Source of the DNA: Talpa occidentalis
Taxonomy: Eukaryota > Chordata > Mammalia > Eulipotyphla > Talpidae
DNA length: 64,000 nucleotides
NCBI RefSeq assembly: GCF_014898055.3
Contig: NW_023604295.1
Location: forward strand, 99,277,591-99,341,590
Direction: 5' to 3'
Shown: positions 57,806 through 64,000 of the stretch, piece after piece
Position numbering within the stretch: the stretch's first letter is position 1
Layout: every line of letters starts with the position of its first letter
Position numbers and translations under genes: made by a program
Notes under the pieces: model-generated
Database searches by the model: none
Told to the model about the DNA's origin: nothing
The model's input: only the letters and a program-made list of their open reading frames with translations

Positions 57806-58260
57806 TTTAGGTGGTGTGTTTTGATGTTGGTTTGATGAGGCTTTGGGTTCAGTGAACGGGGTCTTTGGGTTACCTTTAAGAAAAGTTTCAACAGAGTTCC
57901 CCTTTCATTGGCACATGGCAAGTTTAACCAGCAGAGGAAGGCATTTGAGTAGACACAGGCAGAGGTTACATTTTAAAAGGACAGGTTTATTAGGAAAAGG
58001 AGAAAGGAAATGAGAGGTACCTGCATAAAAACCTGTGTAGGCAGGTGGGAGAGCTTCATTTTTCCAATGCAGAAATTGTACTGATAGAGTGTTTTTCATT
58101 TGGGAGAGGGATTTATTCCTTTGTGGAATTGTAAACTGTTATTTAACTAGTCACTTTTAGGGTGTGACTAGGTAGATTTGGAAGGACTGGTGATCGTCTA
58201 CAATGGCCCTCCATCTCCATATCCCCACCTCTGGTCTGTGCCTTGAGATACTTTCTATGT
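57806..58260. other. Intergenic, nothing recognised
   Basis: No gene or nameable repeat seen. Confidence 0.35.
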
Positions 58261-58269
58261 GGTCTGATA

Positions 58270-58533
58270 CTTTTTTTTAAAGATTTATTTATTTATGTAT
58301 ACAAGAACTGGGGTATAAGCCAGAGGTGTGGAGGGTGAGGGGATTCATCAGAGACAGAGTGGGGAACAGAACAGGCAGACTGAAGTACACTGCTGAGGGG
58401 AGCAGAGGGCAAATCAGGAGGTCTGCTGCACCATGTGGATAGCTCCCTGGCTGGAAATCAAACTCAGTGCTGTAGTGGTTGCGGATAGCTTCATAGGATG
58501 CATCTTAACCCCTTGCACCACCAGGGAGGCCCT
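58270..58533 (-). mobile_element. tRNA-derived SINE copy 13
   Basis: Antisense SINE with the 9-bp duplication GGTCTGATA at 58261-58269 and 58534-58542. Confidence 0.9.
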
Positions 58534-58739
58534 GGTCTGATAATTTTGTGCAGCAGTTGGTGGTTAAGTATGTTTCATTTCTGTGGCTGGTTTAATAACT
58601 ATGTTAATCATTTTTATCCCCACCTCCAGTTTCTGGTCTTGTGACCTCCATCCTTATTATTTTTTTACTTTAAGCCTCCCTCAATACCCACTGCAGGTAC
58701 TGAGAATTTGTAGAAAAATGACTCCTGCCTCCTTGAGAG

Positions 58740-58860
58740 TAATTTACATATCTGTGAATAAAAATAGCTATTCTTTACAAACACAGTGCCACATTCTAGA
58801 TGTTTTACACATATTGTCTTTAATCTTCACAACAATCTTGCAAGGTAGGTGTTTGTTCAT
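58740..58860. repeat. MIR-like SINE fragment
   Basis: ACAGTGCCACATTCTAGATG, then ATTGTCTTTAATCTTCACAACAATC and TTGCAAGGTAGGTG resemble the MIR 5' half. Confidence 0.6.
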
Positions 58861-59109
58861 GCTGACTGTGTTATAGGGCAATCCCAATGAGAAATGGATT
58901 GGCCTGACTGTGGGTCTTGTTCAGGACATCCTTTTCTCCAAACAAATGTGCTGCCGAAGCTAAGAGAGGTTGGTAGGAGAGAATAATCCACTTTCTTACA
59001 GATTGCTAGGAAATTTTCTGATGCCAAATTATTCACAGTCCCTCCTCCCCCATCCTGTGAACTGTACTCCTCATTGGGTCCTATATTATGGTGCATAAAC
59101 ATACCAAAT

Positions 59110-59360
59110 TCAAATCCCAGCCCCACTAATCATTAGGTGAGGGACTGGCATATAACCTCCTTGAACCTCAGTTTCCTTCGTTGTAATTGTGTTAATGATT
59201 CTCTGGGAGGTTGTTGTGGGAATGAAAGGAGCTAAGACCCTTCAAAGTTCCCAGCATTTTGTACATCACAGCAAAGTCTCAACAAATGATATTTCCTGTT
59301 CTTTTTTTATCTCTGTACCTGCCATGGTATCTGGCACAGAGAAAGTACTTAAGAAATAGT
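59110..59360. repeat. MIR-like SINE
   Basis: CCAGCCCCACTAATCATTAGG, then TTGAACCTCAGTTTCC and TCTGGCACAGAGAAAGTACTTA resemble MIR 3' parts. Confidence 0.55.
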
Positions 59361-61286
59361 TCTGAAAGTAATTCAAAGGATTCTCCATGGCCTTGTTTCA
59401 TAAGGACATTGCAATGTTGGACCTTCTCCAAAAGCTCCCTGAAAGCACAAAGAAGTTTTGCAGCATGTCATAGCTACTCATGGTTAAGATCTTTAGGATG
59501 AAGCAGGGAAACAAGAACAGTTCTAAAAATAACAATAGTACTAAAATTCTGAAGTAAAATCCACTAGGTGGAGTGCTGTTGCTCTTCAGGAAATAGCAAT
59601 AGTTGAGTATTGTTAAGTACCCTAAAGGATAGAGGACAACAACGGTGATGAGGATAGCTCTTGGGTTTCGTGGATTGTTCGTTGCAAGTGTATCCTTTTT
59701 TAAGAGTAGACAAAAAGTAAAATATAAGATTTTGGAATATGTAACATGGGATGTTAGAGGTGATGGAGGGGAGTAGAAAATTTAGGATGGAGGTATCACA
59801 AAACCAGGAACTGGAGATGGGGTAGAAATGATGAACACAGTTGTTTACCCAGCTATAGAAATGAAAAATCCTTAGGCTCCAACTGCTGCAGTAAGCATCA
59901 GAGTGTTATAGAAAATATCTGGAATGAAGGTTGAGGTCCATTGTAGAGAATCACCGGTTCTTGTAAATCAACCTACCCACACCCTAGAAATAATTAGTTT
60001 AACAATAGATAGCAATTCAATGAAGGAATGAGCCCTTCTCAAGGAGTAGAAGATGATATTAGGGTAATTTCTGCTCTAGCAAGGGGCAGCAGCTCTCCTC
60101 CCGAGACTGCCCACCTGTGTCTCATACAGGGTCTTTTAACAAGTCAGTCCCTTCCAAACATAGCTCTTTCTGCCCATTTGTATCTGTGCAAACATCCTTT
60201 TCTGTCCTTTCTGTTTTTAAAATGTAATAAACCTGCCCATTTGGATATAACTAACTGCTTCTGCCTTATGGGGAAACTCACCGTGTACTACTGAAAGAGG
60301 AAATCTGGTGAAACTTTTCTCAGAGGTAACCCAAGGATCCTGTTCTCTGAACCCAACACCTCTCCAAGTGACATCAGAGGGCATAAATCCTCACTGTGAT
60401 GCGGGGAGTGATTGGCTCAGGTCCAGCCTGGAAGGGGTTCAGAATGGCAAGTGTACCGCCATTCTCCAGCTAGTTCCACGAGAGACGTTGTTTATTGATC
60501 TTGGCATTCTCCCTGCCGAAATCCGACTCACCTCATTTGGAATCAGTCTGAGTTCTCATTTAAGATCCAACTATTTGTTGCCCCTGGCTCTAAGCAGGGA
60601 GAATTTTGTGCTCATTTAATATCCAAGATTCAGAGATTCCTCCTTCTCTCCCAAGAAGTTTCAATCTAGTCTCCCGTTGTGGCTGGGTCATGGCACCACA
60701 AATATTAGCACCGTCAGTAATCATGGAAATTTTAGTGAAGTAGCCACTACTGTTTTTTGCTCTTTTTTTTTTTTTGCAATGTACTTGTCGTGAACTCAGA
60801 CAAGTCTCCACACACTAGAATGGAGGACAATTAAAATGACAACCATCACATGGCATCCAAAATCATCCCTACTCATCTTTGAAGTAAACTTGTTCTTTTT
60901 TTCCCTTGTGATGGGGTTTCCTAGGACATTCTTCAGTCCACATGCTCTCCAAGCACACTTTGGATATTTCTGTGGGAGCTGCTTCCTCTCATGTTCTCAG
61001 ATGACAAACAGGCCTGGGTGTCCATGTTTGTTTTGATTAGGATGCACTGGTTTTAAGTAATAGTACAGTAAATACAGACTAAAATCAGATTAAGCAATAA
61101 AGAAGCTGATTAACACAGAAAATGTTCAGAGATAGGATATCTATTGGTGAGGAACATACTAGAGTAATGACTCCACTTCCTGAGGCTTCTCTTACTGTGT
61201 CTGCCTTACATGGAGGCTTCATTCTCTGATGGGTAGCAACGTAGCTATAGTACTTCCAGTCATCGCAGCTCGTCATGATGAGTCTT
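59361..61286. other. Intergenic, nothing firm
   Basis: About 1.9 kb with no gene recognised. CCACTAGGTGGAG at 59561-59573 weakly resembles a CTCF core. A segment near 60200-60300 with AATAAACCTGCC is LTR-like but unproven. Confidence 0.35.
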
Positions 61287-61330
61287 TGTGTGTGTGTGTG
61301 TGTTTGTGTGTATGCGTGTGCATGTGTGTT
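61287..61330. repeat. (TG)n microsatellite, interrupted
   Basis: Imperfect TG/TATG/TGCA run in intergenic sequence. Confidence 0.85.
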
Positions 61331-61369
61331 GGGGAATAGTGCTGTCTTCTCATAAAGAATGAGACTTTC

Positions 61370-61543
61370 ATTTTTGCACAATGTATGCATTTTCATCTTG
61401 GTTATATAAAAAATATATAAAATTAAAAAATAAATTTTGCAAATCCTCTATGAAGTAATAAAAATAAGACTATTTTTTAAAATGATTTCCAATTATTTAA
61501 CAACTATTAAATAAATAATTAAATATTGAATGTTAAAAAAAAA
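61370..61543. mobile_element. Short LINE-1 tail insertion
   Basis: Contains TTTTTGCACAATGTATGCATTTTCATC (L1 3'-UTR-like complement) followed by A-rich sequence and A12. The exact 16-bp duplication AAAGAATGAGACTTTC lies at 61354-61369 and 61544-61559. The opposing orientation of body and tail suggests a twin-primed insertion. Confidence 0.75.
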
Positions 61544-61559
61544 AAAGAATGAGACTTTC

Positions 61560-63195
61560 CTGTATGGATCATTAATCAAAACTGGATCATATGCTCCACC
61601 CCTAAACCAATCACTCATAAGAGAATGAGTCCTGTGATTGATTTAGACCAATCATCATTTATCCCTTGAGCTGGCATAGGGCCTAATATGGTTTTTTAGA
61701 GTCAGGATGGCTTCCTTTGGCAGAGTTCCAGAAATGGGCCTACTGGATGATAGGGGGTGATCCAGGTAGAGTCTTGGTATATGTTGCCCAGGGGTAGTTC
61801 TGATGCCAACTCTCTGTGAACCCTCCTTTGGGTGCCTGCCCCCTTGGCTGAGTCCCTATGCATACTTATGGACTGTTCTGCCTGCAGTTACTGGTGGGAG
61901 GTTCTGTGAACCATCAGGGGAAGACAGTCACTGATGCTCAGTGCTTACATCCCAAATATCTCCACCCACATTCTGAATCCCATCCTACCCCTCAATATGT
62001 TTGTTTGCAATTAGACATTTTTGTTTCTCACTCTTTCTTAATCATGACTTAACTCCTAAGGCTTGGGCAAACACTCTCAGGTTCATAAGGGCTGACTAGG
62101 TGGGCAGCCTGCGCCCTGTTATGGCATTTTATTCACCCTTCAGCCAGACTCCATCTCCTCGCCAGAGTTGTTGCCATAGCAACCATCCTTCTTTGAGCAA
62201 TAAGTGTGGGCAGCAAAGTCTTACATGCTTAATATGTTTGATATTTTACCTTTCAAAACATTCTTTGGGGGAAATTCAAGTTGGCTGGTTGAACAAAATA
62301 AATAAGCTTTTTTATTGTCAACAAAGGCAAAGGGCGGCAGCTTTGATAATAGGGAAGGCCTGGCCTGTTCAGAACCGGAGACCAGAGTGAGCAGGTCACA
62401 TCCAGCGCCACTTGAGAACAGAAAGGAATGGGGAACCTCTCAAGAGCTGGTGGAACTGATTCGGACTCTGGACAGCATTGAGGAGCTCCAACTGAGGATT
62501 CCTGCCCAGATGAAAGAGCCTTGACACAAACCCCATCTCAGTGACCTTTGGGTAGCTTTTGGCTCCTACCAATGGAGGGATCAGGGATTTCACCTCATAC
62601 TGCATTATGGGGGTCCTGCATCTCTCTATGCCTGTCCAGGAGACAAAGTCTATTTAGTCGCTAGGGTCTATTCAGCCAGGAACTCCTTAAATGGGCACAC
62701 ACTTCACACAGCACTGAGAGCTTTGAGTGGCTGACTTGTCAGTTCAGGACAGACCAGCCAGCCTGGTGTCTTCCCGCAACCCTGCCCTCTGTCCGTCTAC
62801 TATTTACAACAGATTTACTCTTGTCTAACATTTTTTTAAACTTGAGAATTAAAGATTGACGTTTTACACTACATTGTTTTAAGTATTATGCTTCTTGATT
62901 CCTAAGTGATTTTTTTTTAAGCAGTAGATTTAAATCTTTCTTCCTTCCTCCTTCCATCCCTTCCTTCTTTTCATTGAATGAATGTATGAATTTTGCCTTT
63001 TTAAAGGGATTCGTGGTAGTGTAGAAAAAAGAGTGAGGTATGGAGCAGACAAACCCTGATCAGAGTCCATGCTTTCCTATTTGCTTTATAGTCTTGGCAT
63101 AGGGTAATCAACTGTTCTAAATATCTGGGGGCTGAGGAGTTTCTAGAGTTCAGGACTTCCAGTGCTAAACCCGGAGAACAGTTAGTCATCTTACT
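61560..63195. other. Intergenic, no gene recognised
   Basis: A 69-codon + frame at 62315-62524 ends ELVELIRTLDSIEELQLRIP and stops. I see no domain or splice partner for it. An X-box-like site is annotated separately. Confidence 0.4.
62170..62183 (+). promoter_or_regulatory. RFX X-box-like motif
   Basis: GTTGCCATAGCAAC matches the RFX X-box pattern GTTRCC-NN-RGYAAC and differs by one base from the perfect palindrome GTTGCCATGGCAAC. RFX factors control ciliary genes. No promoter or gene start is recognised here. Confidence 0.5.
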
Positions 63196-63265
63196 TGGCC
63201 AAGATACTTAACCTCCCTGACCTTTGTTTCTTCATCTGTGAAATGGGAATAATAATAAGACAGAT
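63196..63265 (+). repeat. MIR-like core
   Basis: TTGGCCAAGATACTTAACCTCCCTGACC, then TTCTTCATCTGTGAAATGGGAATAATAATA is a classic MIR core. Confidence 0.75.
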
Positions 63266-63409
63266 TCTGGTTAGGCAGATAAGGTAGAGGCCTCACGGAG
63301 AGTGGAAAATTGTCAGCCCTGTCCCTCAAACAAGAATAGCCTAAAATGCCTGGTAAGAAGATAGTAGAAGCAGGGGTTAGTGGTCCCACATTCTGAGCTG
63401 CATGGGTTA

Positions 63410-63660
63410 ATCTTTAGCAAGCTGTGTTTTACCTCCCTGTGTGTTTTCAACACTCTTTAGCAAGCTACTTCCCCATATATTTAGCATAAAAGACCACGGA
63501 CATCAGCACTTCAGTGGTAACCCTTTTGGACCCCCTCCTTGTTGCATGGAGATTTCCTGTCACTTAAATAAAGAGCTGGTCCCTTTCTGGTCCCTGTTCT
63601 CAGTGTTCTTGGGCATGAGATAAGGACCTGGCTGAGATGGTGTGACTCCCTCAAGTGTAA
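63410..63660 (+). mobile_element. LTR-like segment
   Basis: Contains CATAAAAGACC (TATA-like, 63485) and then ACTTAAATAAAGAGCTGG (poly-A-signal-like, 63563) about 80 bp later, a spacing typical of an LTR R region. The ends are not defined. Confidence 0.35.
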
Positions 63661-64000
63661 CTATCATACCTGTCTCATGGGTTATTTTGAGCACGCACCA
63701 TTGTGAAGAAAAAGGACCTTAAGCTGTCTGAGACTTGCCAGATCTCAGTTGATGATAATGATAGTAATATTAATAATTACATTTTCTAAAGGTTCAAGGT
63801 AATTTTTTTGGCCATCATTCACTTCTACAATCAACACTTTTCAATTCTTGTGTCTTTCAGGGAAGGGGAATTTATTATGTTTTCTTCATTTTTATGTAAG
63901 CCTGAGTTTCTAAAACCTTGCTTTGCCCTGTTAAAAAAAACTACCAGAGTGGGGGGGGAGGCATATTCACAGTGAATTCTCAGTTTTTCTCTTCCAGAAC

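Noticed and set aside
1146..58533. tRNA genes
   Set aside because: The box-B-like GTTCGATCCCC sequences belong to the tRNA-derived SINE heads and are followed by SINE bodies and A tails.
62315..62524. Small + strand ORF ending in a Glu/Leu-rich helix
   Set aside because: No splice partner, family match or repeated pattern; kept only as a note in the region entry.
45578..64000. CLDN18, a neighbour of DZIP1L in human as I recall
   Set aside because: No claudin coding sequence or exon was recognised on either strand in this interval.
1..64000. CRISPR arrays, operons, bacterial insertion sequences
   Set aside because: The window is a vertebrate genome; the regular 260-bp array is an exon duplication, not spacer-repeat structure.

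Overview
This is a mammalian nuclear DNA window. It has intron/exon structure with consensus GT-AG splice sites, ancient MIR SINEs, LINE-1 elements (several with target-site duplications), solo LTRs, and 13 copies of one tRNA-derived SINE with an approximately 270-bp body and an (AAAT)n/A tail. That SINE looks like a lineage-specific family. From memory it most resembles the Rhin-1-type SINEs of rhinolophoid bats, so a laurasiatherian bat is my best guess; this is inference only. Most long ORFs in the window are fragments of L1 ORF1/ORF2 or reading frames through SINEs.

One gene is recognisable. The + strand carries the 3' two-thirds of DZIP1L (DAZ-interacting zinc finger 1-like, a ciliary basal-body/transition-zone protein), from an exon at 3070 to the stop codon at 45577. 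I assigned exons by translating between AG acceptors and GT donors and matching conserved stretches. All phases chain without a stop. The N-terminal zinc-finger exons lie upstream of the window.

The unexpected feature is a tandem expansion inside this gene. A symmetrical phase 1-1 exon of 54 nt, with about 205 nt of flanking intron, is present seven times at a period of about 260 bp (16187-16240, then 23164-24514). I recall only one such exon in human DZIP1L. Every copy keeps its AG, its GT and an open frame. Six copies carry basic (Lys/His) residues and the seventh keeps the acidic, human-like sequence. A near full-length antisense L1 (16416-23120, 14-bp target-site duplication) has split the array between copies 1 and 2. 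Further upstream, the coiled-coil exon (12150-12353) contains a 21-bp, seven-residue repeat present four times, and a partial extra copy of that exon lies at about 11471.

Layout: 1-3069 intron with two SINEs; 3070-14631 four exons among old and young L1s; 14759-15179 LTR-like; 16050-24560 exon array split by L1; 24560-27604 intron with an L1 3' end and two SINEs; 27605-29153 two exons; 29154-40763 an 11.6-kb intron holding another near full-length L1, which contains a solo LTR; 40764-45577 four terminal exons; 45578-64000 intergenic sequence with twin-primed L1 fragments, two more solo LTRs of the same family, SINEs, an AT palindrome and an RFX X-box-like site. I found no second protein-coding gene downstream.
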